From: Nitrososphaerota archaeon
GTDB lineage: Archaea; Thermoproteota; Bathyarchaeia; Bathyarchaeales; Bathycorpusculaceae
Direction: 5' to 3'
Assembly: GCA_031260365.1 (NCBI GenBank)
Contig: JAIRJY010000141.1
Location: forward strand, 1-9,733
Length of the DNA stretch: 9,733 bases
Shown: positions 1-5,570 of the stretch, in pieces
Layout: every line of letters begins with the position of its first letter
Numbering within the stretch: the first letter of the stretch is position 1
Program-made: the position numbers and the translations under genes
The notes under the pieces: model-generated
The model's input: the letters and a program-made list of their open reading frames with translations, nothing else
What the model was told of the DNA's origin: nothing
Database searches by the model: none

Positions 1-902
1 CAAAAAATGTGTTAATTGCCGAGCATTATAGTCGTGATGACTGGGAGCAATCTTATAGTTATTATAGAATTTCAACTGAGCTTGGTTTAATTGTTGGTTT
101 AGCTATAGGGTTCTGTTTATCTGTGGGTTTATTCTCTTTTGCAGCGAACCTTACTTCTGCTGTTTTGACAACTTACACTCTATATTTTTGTAGTGGTTTA
201 AGTATTGTTGCTTTTATATTGTCCGTTTTGCTAGTAACTGATCCATTGATACTTTTTGAACGGCGACTCGTTAGGATAGAACGAGCTGTTGACTTCACTT
301 GCCGTAGTGTGGTTTCCGCTTCAAGGGTTTTGGGTGGTTCTTATTGGTATAATTCACCCAAGCGAGACAGTTTTAAAATGTTCGCTTTAGCTATTGTAAT
401 GTTCTCTTTAGCTACAAGCATCTTTTTTACGCCTTTACCTGTATTCTTAAGTCAAGGTCTAGGATTGCCTAGTAGTATGGTTTATATTGGTTCAATTTTC
501 ACTTCGATTGGTGCTACAGCTGGATATTTTTTTATTAGTGGACATGCGCGGTCAATGGATACACGTAAGCAAATGGCTCGATCTGTGTTGTTTAGGAGCT
601 TGTTAATTTTTGCGTTAATTGGTATTATACAGTTAGCTATCTATCCATCAGTGTTGACTTTTTTGGTTCTGGTCTTTTTAGGGTTCGCTTTTGCTGTTTA
701 CTATATTTTAATGATTTCTGTTTCAATGGAGCTTATACCTGCAGGAAAAAGTGGTCTTTATGATGGATTAGTTGGTTTAGGAACTGCTTTTGGTTCTTTT
801 CTTGGACCTTATTTAGCAAATTCTTACGATTATTTGCCAACATATTTTATTGCTGCGTTACTGTTTTTATTGGCTTTTTTATCTATAAAATCTGCAACAT
901 AA
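1..902 (+). CDS. MFS-type membrane transporter, 5'-truncated by the window edge
   Basis: Membrane transporter of the major facilitator superfamily; the substrate cannot be told. The reading frame is open to the left edge. The first GTG (position 9) is probably internal, because only about eight hydrophobic segments remain (counted from that GTG: roughly residues 24-45, 52-78, 122-145, 157-178, 193-212, 214-238, 250-270, 278-294), which fits helices 5-12 of a 12-helix protein. A hydrophilic stretch (residues about 80-121, with many Arg and Lys) separates the first two segments from the last six, as the central cytoplasmic loop does in this family. The opening motif, AEHYSRDDWEQSYSYYR followed by a Gly-rich helix, resembles the loop before helix 5 in MFS proteins. 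Stop is TAA at 900-902. The fold class is fairly sure; the role is unknown. Confidence 0.8.
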   Translation, partial: KNVLIAEHYSRDDWEQSYSYYRISTELGLIVGLAIGFCLSVGLFSFAANLTSAVLTTYTLYFCSGLSIVAFILSVLLVTDPLILFERRLVRIERAVDFTCRSVVSASRVLGGSYWYNSPKRDSFKMFALAIVMFSLATSIFFTPLPVFLSQGLGLPSSMVYIGSIFTSIGATAGYFFISGHARSMDTRKQMARSVLFRSLLIFALIGIIQLAIYPSVLTFLVLVFLGFAFAVYYILMISVSMELIPAGKSGLYDGLVGLGTAFGSFLGPYLANSYDYLPTYFIAALLFLLAFLSIKSAT

Positions 903-906
903 GTAA

Positions 907-931
907 TTTTTTAAATAATAGCCGCATTTTT
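907..931 (+). terminator. T-tract terminator after the MFS gene
   Basis: A run of six T (907-912) and one of five T (927-931) begin four bases after the stop. Archaeal transcription commonly ends at such T-tracts without a hairpin. Inferred from composition and position only. Confidence 0.4.
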
Positions 932-1109
932 AAAAACTTTGTTTTCCTCTCAATAATTGACACTTTTTCAGAATTTAAAACTTGCTAACACTTGATGTCT
1001 CAAAATGTGGTGACTAAAAAATTTAGTCTGCGTGAAATATTCGATCTCTTGTAAAACTGTGTTAATCTTTTCAAGGCTGCAAAGGACCACAAAGTAAACA
1101 TCTTTCATG

Positions 1110-1137
1110 TTTCATCATGCCGTAGTGCATCATGAAA
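1110..1137. repeat. Inverted repeat, 11-base arms with one mismatch
   Basis: TTTCATCATGC (1110-1120) and GCATCATGAAA (1127-1137) pair at 10 of 11 positions, with one C-C mismatch at 1116/1131, around a six-base loop (CGTAGT). It could be an RNA hairpin or a protein-binding site. No T-run follows, so a terminator is unlikely. Confidence 0.45.
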
Positions 1138-1364
1138 ACAGTAGAGCATAAATTATGAGTTTTGTAAGAAGTCTAATGGCGTTATCGGGATATTTATGAA
1201 ATCGTGAGTCGCATAATTATAATGCTATCAGTCAGAATGCTTGAGCTAAAAACAGAAAAATAGTGCTCTACGAAACCAGTTGACATCACTATAAATACAA
1301 AACAATACTGAAACACACATAAAACAACCTTAAAATAGTACAGAATTAAAGTAAAGTAGGTGAT

Positions 1365-1387
1365 AAAAAATGTCATCAACATTTTTT
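1365..1387. repeat. Perfect 9-base hairpin ending in a T-run
   Basis: AAAAAATGT (1365-1373) pairs perfectly with ACATTTTTT (1379-1387) around the loop CATCA, and one more T follows. It reads as a terminator-like hairpin on the plus strand and, since the left arm starts with six A, on the minus strand too. It lies about 100 bases before the secreted-protein gene. Confidence 0.4.
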
Positions 1388-1454
1388 TCTAACTTTAAAA
1401 ATGGTTTATTGATACATTTAACACTTGCAAAATGTCATGTGCAATTACTACGTC

Positions 1455-1466
1455 AAATATTTAAAT
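1455..1466 (+). promoter_or_regulatory. Possible TATA box for the secreted-protein gene
   Basis: AAATATTTAAAT lies 17 bases before the preferred ATG (1483). It is the best TATA-like string nearby, but the spacing would put the transcript start at or just after that ATG, implying a leaderless message or a promoter further upstream. Weak call. Confidence 0.25.
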
Positions 1467-1482
1467 GCAGGTTGAGCTACTT

Positions 1483-2358
1483 ATGGGTTCAGTAAACAAG
1501 TTTTTGGCATTATCTTTTGTTTTTTTGATATTGTCCAGTCTACTTGTGTTAACCATTACACCTTTAACTGTGCAAGCAGTACCTAAGCTTTCTGTTCCGC
1601 AGTTCAGCGTAAAATTCATTGATAACTCGCATGACATACCACCCTACAATACAACTACTACTGACCCATATACCGGAAAAGAAATCATAACCACCCATCC
1701 AGGTTTTCATGTAGAAAAATATGATATAGAGGTTACAATAAAAAACCAACCCTTCACACCATACACTAACACAGATGGTTATAACTGTAATTTATACTAT
1801 GATCTTCAAGCAAAGGCTCATTTTGGCGAAAACTGGCGATCATACTCATCTTATTACCCGTTCAATAGGATAAGCCAGTCAGATCTCAAAGAGACTATTG
1901 TGACTTATACATTATCAGAAGACGGCGGGTTTTTGATGAAACCTCCTTCTGGGGGGCTGTTGGATTTTAGAGTGGAAGCGTTCACGGGATATTGGCGCAA
2001 CCCTACGCAGTATGAATCTGCATCGGGTTTTCGCGACCCGATATTTGTCCGTGAGGAGTCATCAAGTGGTTGGAGCAGTATTCAAACAATCACTATAACT
2101 TATGATTCTTCGTCACCATCACCTTCGCAGGCAGTCACCACATCTGAGAGCCCAACAACAAGCGTTGACAATAATAATCAAACACCTCTAACAAACATCA
2201 TGTTAGGAATTATAGCACTTCTTCTATGTGTAATCATAATTTTAGCGATATTGTTCCTAGGCGAAAAACAAAAACCGATTAACATACAGCATTTTACGCT
2301 AACAACTATTTTTTCTTTATCAAGACCTCCAGTGATACTGCACCACAGTTTAAACTGA
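1483..2358 (+). CDS. Secreted, C-terminally anchored surface protein of unknown function
   Basis: Probable cell-surface protein. From ATG 1483 it has 291 residues: a short N-terminal region with Lys, a long hydrophobic signal segment ending in VQA before VPKL (a likely signal-peptidase site), an extracellular body rich in Tyr, Ser, Thr and Asn with no Cys cluster, a Ser/Thr/Pro stalk (around PSPSQAVTTSESPTTS), an N-linked sequon (NQT), then one membrane helix (IMLGIIALLLCVIIILAILF). ATG 1483 is preferred because AGGTTGAG lies six bases upstream; ATG 1465, in frame, would add MQVELL and has no ribosome site. The body (VPQFSVKF, GFHVEKYDIEVTIKNQPFTPY, LYYDLQAKAHFG, SGWSSIQTITI) looks like a surface-protein family I associate with Bathyarchaeia, from memory. 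The 30-residue tail after the helix is unusual and may come from a frameshift (see findings). The role is unknown. Confidence 0.75.
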   Translation: MGSVNKFLALSFVFLILSSLLVLTITPLTVQAVPKLSVPQFSVKFIDNSHDIPPYNTTTTDPYTGKEIITTHPGFHVEKYDIEVTIKNQPFTPYTNTDGYNCNLYYDLQAKAHFGENWRSYSSYYPFNRISQSDLKETIVTYTLSEDGGFLMKPPSGGLLDFRVEAFTGYWRNPTQYESASGFRDPIFVREESSSGWSSIQTITITYDSSSPSPSQAVTTSESPTTSVDNNNQTPLTNIMLGIIALLLCVIIILAILFLGEKQKPINIQHFTLTTIFSLSRPPVILHHSLN

Positions 2359-2460
2359 ATGGTAATCTGCTATTTGCCGAGGTAAATTGTAGGTTTAAAA
2401 ATTCCGGTGCTTAATGGAGTGAAAAATGCTGTGCAGAATAATAGTGTAGTGTTACATAGA

Positions 2461-2494
2461 AAAGTTTGTGTTTATACTTAAACAAACCTTTTTT
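2461..2494 (+). terminator. Hairpin plus T6 terminator after the secreted-protein gene
   Basis: GTTTG (2464-2468) pairs with CAAAC (2483-2487) and TTTA (2471-2474) with TAAA (2479-2482), leaving a two-base TG bulge and a four-base loop. A C and six T (2489-2494) follow. Placed about 100 bases after the stop at 2358, it suits a plus-strand terminator. Confidence 0.45.
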
Positions 2495-2668
2495 ATAACG
2501 ATTTGGTCGAAGGGTTCTCTTTCCGGCTGTTCACACGTTTTGTGAAACTATTTCTTTTTCATAAACTCCAATGTTGTAGCTTGAGTTAACTGTAACTTAA
2601 AACATTCTCTGCGAGTTATAACAACACCATAAATTCATGAAGTCACTTAGTTTTGCAAGAGGTTTATT

Positions 2669-2685
2669 AAAAAAATGTGAAAAAA
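2669..2685 (-). terminator. Double T-tract terminator after fae-hps
   Basis: Read on the minus strand there is a T6 run (2680-2685), then a T7 run (2669-2675), 27-43 bases after the fae-hps stop. This fits archaeal T-tract termination. Confidence 0.5.
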
Positions 2686-2711
2686 GAAAGGGTATGTAGG
2701 CTCGAGTTTGT

Positions 2712-4151
2712 TTATTCTGTGTGGACTCTGTATAAATCTACGTCTTCACGCATACTTGGTGTCAGTTCCAGGAATTCTCTTACTGATCTTTCTATGTCTT
2801 TTGACTGTGTGACGTATCTGCCAACGATAAGTATGTCTGCCCCTTTTTCTAAGGCCTCTTTGGCTGTTTCCGGGACGATTCCGCCTGCAACTGCGATTAA
2901 GACTTTCTTGTTGGGGAATGTGTCACGAATGTGTTTTATGCGTTCAAGTCCACTACTTCTACCTGTTTCTTGGTCAATACCTCTGTGTAAAATGATGACA
3001 TCTGGGAAATCTTTTATTGATTTCAGTTTTGCAAGCACATCATCAACATTTAACATATCTATAACTGCGTATATTCCTAAACGCTTTGCTTCTTGCACTG
3101 TTGCGTCAAGTGTTTCTGCTGGTGCAAGTCCTGATGCAACAACAGCATCTGCGGTGTCTTCATAGGCTAAGTCTACTTCAACTTTACCAACATCCAGAGT
3201 TTTCAGGTCAGCTATGATGAATTTGTCTTTGGCTATTTCGCGTATTTCGTTTATAGCTCTTGTGCCGTAACGTTTGATGAGCGGTGTTCCAACTTCAAGG
3301 ATAATTCTATCGCTTCCTGGTAACTGTTCAATAACTTTTTTCGCACTTTCAAGTGAGGGCGCATCTAGGGCAATTTGTAGATATGGTGGTCTCCATAAGC
3401 GCGGAACTTTGAAGCCCATGATTGGGTGTTTTGCGCGGTCTTTATCGTAAATAATTTTATCTAACGATGGGTATTTTATTAGTGCACGTTGAAGTGCCAT
3501 TTTTGTTGCGCCATAATTGTATTGATAAATTTTGCGATAATCTGTTGCTTGAGGATGAATAAAGACACTTGCAATAATTACCCACTCGTCTAGTTTTGCT
3601 ATTGGAATAATGCCTTCTTCAGCTGCATCTGCAACTGCTTTAGCAACTGCGGCTTGTGCAGGACCAAAAATTTTGCCTGTATCTTTCATGTTTTTAATGG
3701 TAACTTTTGGAACAATCAATGTGTGTGGTTTAGGTGGCAAGTTGGGTCTGATAACTGCAAGTAATGGGGTGTGACCTGCTGACAAGTTTGCCATGCCTGT
3801 TGCAAAGGCTTGACCAACTGGACCGTTTTTATCCCCGATCATTAAATCAACATGTGCCACTTCATTTCCTTCCCCTAATAGTGATTCACCGATTAAATAG
3901 GTTGGACTTGTTTTTTCTTCATTTTTATTATTTTGGGTCGACATACAATTTATAATCTCCTTAAAATTAACATTAAACTCTTTTAGCCAAGAATACAGTG
4001 TGTCTCTGTGAATATTCATTTTCTTTGCGGTTCCGATAATTGTCGGTTTTGTCGGTTTATTTTTTGTTTCTGTCTCTCTTTGAGTGGCTTGAAGAATCAT
4101 GTTAACAAATTCTTCTTTATTTAATGGTTTTTTAACATCTACTCCCGACAT
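2712..4151 (-). CDS. fae-hps: Bifunctional Fae-Hps with an N-terminal helix-turn-helix extension
   Basis: Bifunctional cytoplasmic enzyme of 479 residues. Residues about 81-250 are formaldehyde-activating enzyme (Fae), which condenses formaldehyde with tetrahydromethanopterin: GEGNEVAH100VDL carries the catalytic His known in Fae, followed by [37 protein letters not shown] and [10 protein letters not shown]. Residues about 258-479 are 3-hexulose-6-phosphate synthase of the OMP-decarboxylase superfamily: LDAPS, ADLKTLD (D315, K317, D320), LHRGID, AGGI and GADILIVGR. In many archaea this fusion runs the ribulose monophosphate pathway in reverse to make ribulose 5-phosphate; no phosphohexuloisomerase gene is in view. 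Residues 1-69 are extra: a charged stretch, then [23 protein letters not shown], a likely Fis-type helix-turn-helix. A normal Fae-Hps would start at M70 (3944), preceded by AAGGAG. Start 4151 is kept because the frame is unbroken and GGTGGAG precedes that ATG, though very close. The enzyme call is firm; the extension's role is inferred. Confidence 0.95.
   Translation of the reverse strand: MSGVDVKKPLNKEEFVNMILQATQRETETKNKPTKPTIIGTAKKMNIHRDTLYSWLKEFNVNFKEIINCMSTQNNKNEEKTSPTYLIGESLLGEGNEVAHVDLMIGDKNGPVGQAFATGMANLSAGHTPLLAVIRPNLPPKPHTLIVPKVTIKNMKDTGKIFGPAQAAVAKAVADAAEEGIIPIAKLDEWVIIASVFIHPQATDYRKIYQYNYGATKMALQRALIKYPSLDKIIYDKDRAKHPIMGFKVPRLWRPPYLQIALDAPSLESAKKVIEQLPGSDRIILEVGTPLIKRYGTRAINEIREIAKDKFIIADLKTLDVGKVEVDLAYEDTADAVVASGLAPAETLDATVQEAKRLGIYAVIDMLNVDDVLAKLKSIKDFPDVIILHRGIDQETGRSSGLERIKHIRDTFPNKKVLIAVAGGIVPETAKEALEKGADILIVGRYVTQSKDIERSVREFLELTPSMREDVDLYRVHTE
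3957..3962 (-). promoter_or_regulatory. Internal ribosome binding site before the Fae domain start (M70)
   Basis: Minus-strand AAGGAG ends 12 bases before the in-frame ATG at 3942-3944, where a normal-length Fae-Hps (410 residues) begins. It sits inside the helix-turn-helix extension, encoding Lys-Glu. The spacing is slightly long. It may allow a second, shorter product. Confidence 0.4.
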
Positions 4152-4174
4152 TACTCCACCTTATTTAGTGTTTG

Positions 4175-4188
4175 TATTTGTACAAATA
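4175..4188. promoter_or_regulatory. Perfect 14-base palindrome in the fae-hps promoter, operator-like
   Basis: TATTTGTACAAATA is its own reverse complement. It abuts the TATA box and lies between it and the predicted transcript start, the usual place for a repressor site. Which protein binds is unknown; the helix-turn-helix fused to Fae-Hps is one candidate. Confidence 0.4.
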
Positions 4189-4196
4189 TTTAAAAC
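4187..4196 (-). promoter_or_regulatory. TATA box of fae-hps
   Basis: Minus-strand TTTAAATATT lies about 40 bases before the ATG at 4151. A start about 25 bases downstream would fall near 4165, giving a short leader that contains GGTGGAG. Confidence 0.45.
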
Positions 4197-4272
4197 TGTC
4201 GGACTAATATGTTGTTTTTTGTTTGTCCAACGTGAACTTTACAAGTTTGTCGGTTAACTGTTCTAAAATAAT

Positions 4273-4288
4273 TGTTAAGACTTTAACA
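4273..4288. repeat. Inverted repeat upstream of the small membrane protein's TATA box
   Basis: TGTTAA (4273-4278) and TTAACA (4283-4288) form a perfect 6-base inverted repeat with a four-base spacer. It lies four bases before the TATA-like TTTTATATC. A nearby GTTAAC (about 4253) shares the half-site. Possible activator or regulator site; short A/T-rich repeats also arise by chance. Confidence 0.25.
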
Positions 4289-4293
4289 GTAAA

Positions 4294-4302
4294 TTTTATA
4301 TC
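4294..4302 (+). promoter_or_regulatory. TATA box of the small membrane protein gene
   Basis: TTTTATATC lies about 45 bases before ATG 4344, predicting a start near 4324 and a leader of about 20 bases that includes AGAGGT. Confidence 0.4.
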
Positions 4303-4343
4303 GTATTCTACTATCTTTAGTAATTAGTATAGAGGTCACTGTG

Positions 4344-4535
4344 ATGGCGTGGTTAAGTTTTGTAAGTGTTCTTCTTGTTATTGTTGGTTTAAGCCTTTTT
4401 CTATATGGCGTAAATGTTTATAACGCAGTTATCGGCTGGACAGGTTTTTGTCTGTGTATTGTTGGTGTTTTACTTTATGTGATCCCTTTTTTACATGTTC
4501 ACCTAAAAAAAGTTTTTATGAAGACTCCATTTTAG
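4344..4535 (+). CDS. Small two-helix membrane protein, unknown function
   Basis: A 63-residue membrane protein with two hydrophobic segments, roughly residues 3-24 (LSFVSVLLVIVGLSLFLYGVN) and 29-52 (VIGWTGFCLCIVGVLLYVIPFL), joined by a short loop (NVYNAVIGWTG) and ending in a basic tail (HVHLKKVFMKTPF), so both ends are probably cytoplasmic. ATG 4344 is chosen because AGAGGT (4331-4336) sits seven bases upstream; GTG 4341, immediately before it in frame, would be only four bases away. The Asn-Ala-Val-x-Gly-Trp-x-Gly loop looks like a conserved small archaeal family, from memory only. It is transcribed divergently from fae-hps across a 192-base region with separate TATA boxes. No function can be given. 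Its reality rests on the clean ribosome site, the TATA box and the sensible two-helix pattern. Confidence 0.6.
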   Translation: MAWLSFVSVLLVIVGLSLFLYGVNVYNAVIGWTGFCLCIVGVLLYVIPFLHVHLKKVFMKTPF

Positions 4536-4572
4536 GTCGTTTGTGGTCTTTGTTTTGTAGTACTGTAAAGGT

Positions 4573-4636
4573 GAATGTGGTTCTAAGTGTTAACTCTTGC
4601 TTTTTGGTAAGTTAAAAATAGAGTGTGGTCCTAAGT
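4573..4636. repeat. Imperfect 16-base direct repeat, 48 bases apart
   Basis: GAATGTGGTTCTAAGT (4573-4588) recurs as GAGTGTGGTCCTAAGT (4621-4636), 14 of 16 identical, both differences transitions. It lies in the 290-base gap between the small membrane protein and the tRNA, which otherwise shows no coding frame. Meaning unknown. Confidence 0.35.
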
Positions 4637-4744
4637 TAAGTGAAATAGTAGTTTACTTTTGAAGAACTAACAGTTTATGAGTCGTCCAATAACAATTTTA
4701 TGCATGAAAGAGGATTTTGAGCTGTTGATTCAGGGTGCTGGTTG

Positions 4745-4789
4745 AACGCTGCGGAAAACTGTGGCGGCATTACACGATACAGTAGCGTT
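4745..4789. other. Nested stem-loop in a local G/C-richer patch, candidate structured RNA
   Basis: AACGCT (4745-4750) pairs with AGCGTT (4784-4789), and just inside it ACTGT (4758-4762) pairs with ACAGT (4779-4783). The two stems stack on the right side and leave a seven-base bulge (GCGGAAA) on the left and a 16-base loop. The patch is richer in G/C than its surroundings and lies 36 bases past the tRNA 3' end. It could be an RNA on either strand, part of the tRNA trailer, or chance. Confidence 0.3.
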
Positions 4790-4824
4790 AATCAGGACCA
4801 AAATGATGAAAAGATTGAGATATT

Positions 4825-4902
4825 TGGTGCTCCGGCCGGGATTCGGACCCGGGTCTTCGGCTCGAAAGGCCGGAATACTTGACCGGACTATACTACCGGA
4901 GC
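4825..4902 (-). tRNA. tRNA-Glu (UUC), CCA encoded
   Basis: Reading down from 4902: acceptor GCTCCGG pairs perfectly with CCGGAGC, discriminator A, encoded CCA (4825-4827). The D-arm is GTAT/GTAT with two G-U pairs and the GG pair in its loop. The anticodon loop CTTTCGA has anticodon TTC (Glu). The T-arm is CCGGG/CCCGG around TCCGAAT. No intron. Two departures from expectation: position 55 is C instead of U, and the base of the anticodon stem is a C27-A43 mismatch (stem CCGGC/GCCGA). The other pairs are intact, so it is probably functional, but a decayed copy or sequence error cannot be ruled out. Confidence 0.92.
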
Positions 4903-4924
4903 TCTTCCACATGAAGTATCAAGC

Positions 4925-4933
4925 AAAATATAA
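4925..4933 (-). promoter_or_regulatory. TATA box of tRNA-Glu
   Basis: Minus-strand TTATATTTT is centred 27 bases before the mature tRNA 5' end, the standard spacing for an archaeal TATA box. Confidence 0.5.
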
Positions 4934-4959
4934 CTTCATATGAATAAACTTTACCCTTC

Positions 4960-4964
4960 AAAAA
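4960..4964 (-). terminator. T-tract after the coiled-coil protein gene
   Basis: On the minus strand a run of five T begins eight bases past the stop of the 4973-5488 gene and upstream of the tRNA TATA box. Weak termination signal. Confidence 0.3.
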
Positions 4965-4972
4965 TTAAGCTT

Positions 4973-5488
4973 TCAGCTCTTGGTTTGTTGTTTGGATTTT
5001 TTGGGTTTAAAGAGAAACGCCGTTATTTGCTCAACTAATTTCATTTGGTTTTGTTGGGTTTTTTCCAATTCTGTGACACGATTTTCAAGATCTTTTGAGA
5101 TGTTTTTGTTTTCAATGCGATTTGCGCTACGAAACATAAGTATCATTTTAAAGATGTCTGAAATGGCTTTCTGTTGTTCTTCATTGGAAGCGGATTTCAC
5201 TCCTGCACAAACAAGAATCCGATCAATGTAGTGTTCTTTAATTTTTAGTTCCGCACTAACGGATGGGTCTTTGGGAAATGCGATGCTTAATGGATTTTGT
5301 TTGACTAATTCACTAGCGGTGGGAAAGCGTATTATAAGGTCTCCCTTTATCCATGCCGTGACGAATTCGTCAACTATTACGCGGGCATCTTTTTCACTGT
5401 AAAGTGCTGCTGACGACTCAGGGGTCTTTTTTATTTGAACCCGAATTACTTTGTTTTTTTCGGAGTTAACTGTGTTGTTTTGTGTCAC
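4973..5488 (-). CDS. Unrecognised protein with a C-terminal coiled coil
   Basis: A soluble 171-residue protein I do not recognise. Residues 1-22 are polar and probably flexible. Residues about 30-125 look globular and mainly helical (SEKDARVIVDEFVTAWIKGD, then KEHYIDRILVCAGVKS and QKAISDIFKMILMFRSAN). Residues about 128-158 have a coiled-coil pattern (L134, V138, L141, then M149, V152, I155), followed by a basic tail (KPKKSKQQTK), so it may form oligomers and could touch nucleic acid. No signal peptide, membrane helix or metal motif. The start is GTG at 5488, supported by GGAAGGA about nine bases upstream; the next in-frame Met is residue 115, so the GTG is needed. A TATA box at 5541-5553 gives it its own promoter, 82 bases from the HD gene's 3' end. 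Confidence 0.65.
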   Translation of the reverse strand: MTQNNTVNSEKNKVIRVQIKKTPESSAALYSEKDARVIVDEFVTAWIKGDLIIRFPTASELVKQNPLSIAFPKDPSVSAELKIKEHYIDRILVCAGVKSASNEEQQKAISDIFKMILMFRSANRIENKNISKDLENRVTELEKTQQNQMKLVEQITAFLFKPKKSKQQTKS

Positions 5489-5540
5489 TTCTTTTCCTTC
5501 CCTACAGTGTATGTTATCTATACCTCACCTTAAGCAAAAC

Positions 5541-5553
5541 TAGTATATAAAAA
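5541..5553 (-). promoter_or_regulatory. TATA box of the coiled-coil protein gene, overlapping the HD gene's termination tract
   Basis: Minus-strand TTTTTATATACTA lies 53-65 bases before the GTG start and predicts a transcript start near 5520. The T-tracts that could end the upstream HD gene (five T at 5565-5569 and the T-run here) overlap it, so terminator and promoter are packed together. Confidence 0.5.
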
Positions 5554-5570
5554 GAAATACAACGAAAAAG

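Larger units (their letters stand above)
903..1482. other. Gene-free gap with two hairpins
   Basis: This 580-base A/T-rich stretch lies between two plus-strand genes. No frame looks coding: the only ORF of note (minus strand, 1194-1382) has the Phe/Ile/Leu-rich make-up of translated A/T-rich DNA and no ribosome site. It holds two inverted repeats, at 1110-1137 and 1365-1387, listed separately. A short unannotated RNA or a decayed gene remains possible. Confidence 0.5.
2359..2711. other. Convergent intergenic region
   Basis: This 353-base gap lies between the 3' ends of the secreted-protein gene (+) and fae-hps (-). Apart from the plus-strand hairpin terminator and the T-tracts that end fae-hps I see nothing in it; no frame looks coding. 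Confidence 0.5.

Noticed and set aside
9..11. GTG as the true start of the MFS transporter
   Set aside because: The frame stays open to the window edge and about four N-terminal helices are missing, so the GTG is most likely an internal Val codon.
1112..1117. Box C-like TGATGA on the minus strand, possible C/D guide RNA (also at 1373-1378 minus and 4804-4809 plus)
   Set aside because: No CTGA box D lies at the needed 45-60 base distance, and no internal C'/D' boxes are visible.
1194..1382. 62-residue minus-strand ORF rich in Phe, Ile and Val
   Set aside because: Its make-up is that of translated A/T-rich DNA, it has no ribosome site (only A-runs precede the ATG), and its start lies inside the 1365-1387 hairpin.
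2677..3165. 162-codon plus-strand ORF
   Set aside because: Antisense to the well-supported HPS half of Fae-Hps; Ser-rich shadow sequence with no domain.
4825..4902. tRNA as an integration attachment site
   Set aside because: No repeat of the tRNA 3' end and no integrase gene is seen in the window.
4730..4943. Overlapping 60-codon ORFs on both strands around the tRNA
   Set aside because: Both run through tRNA-Glu, whose structure is unambiguous; G/C-rich tRNA DNA often keeps frames open.
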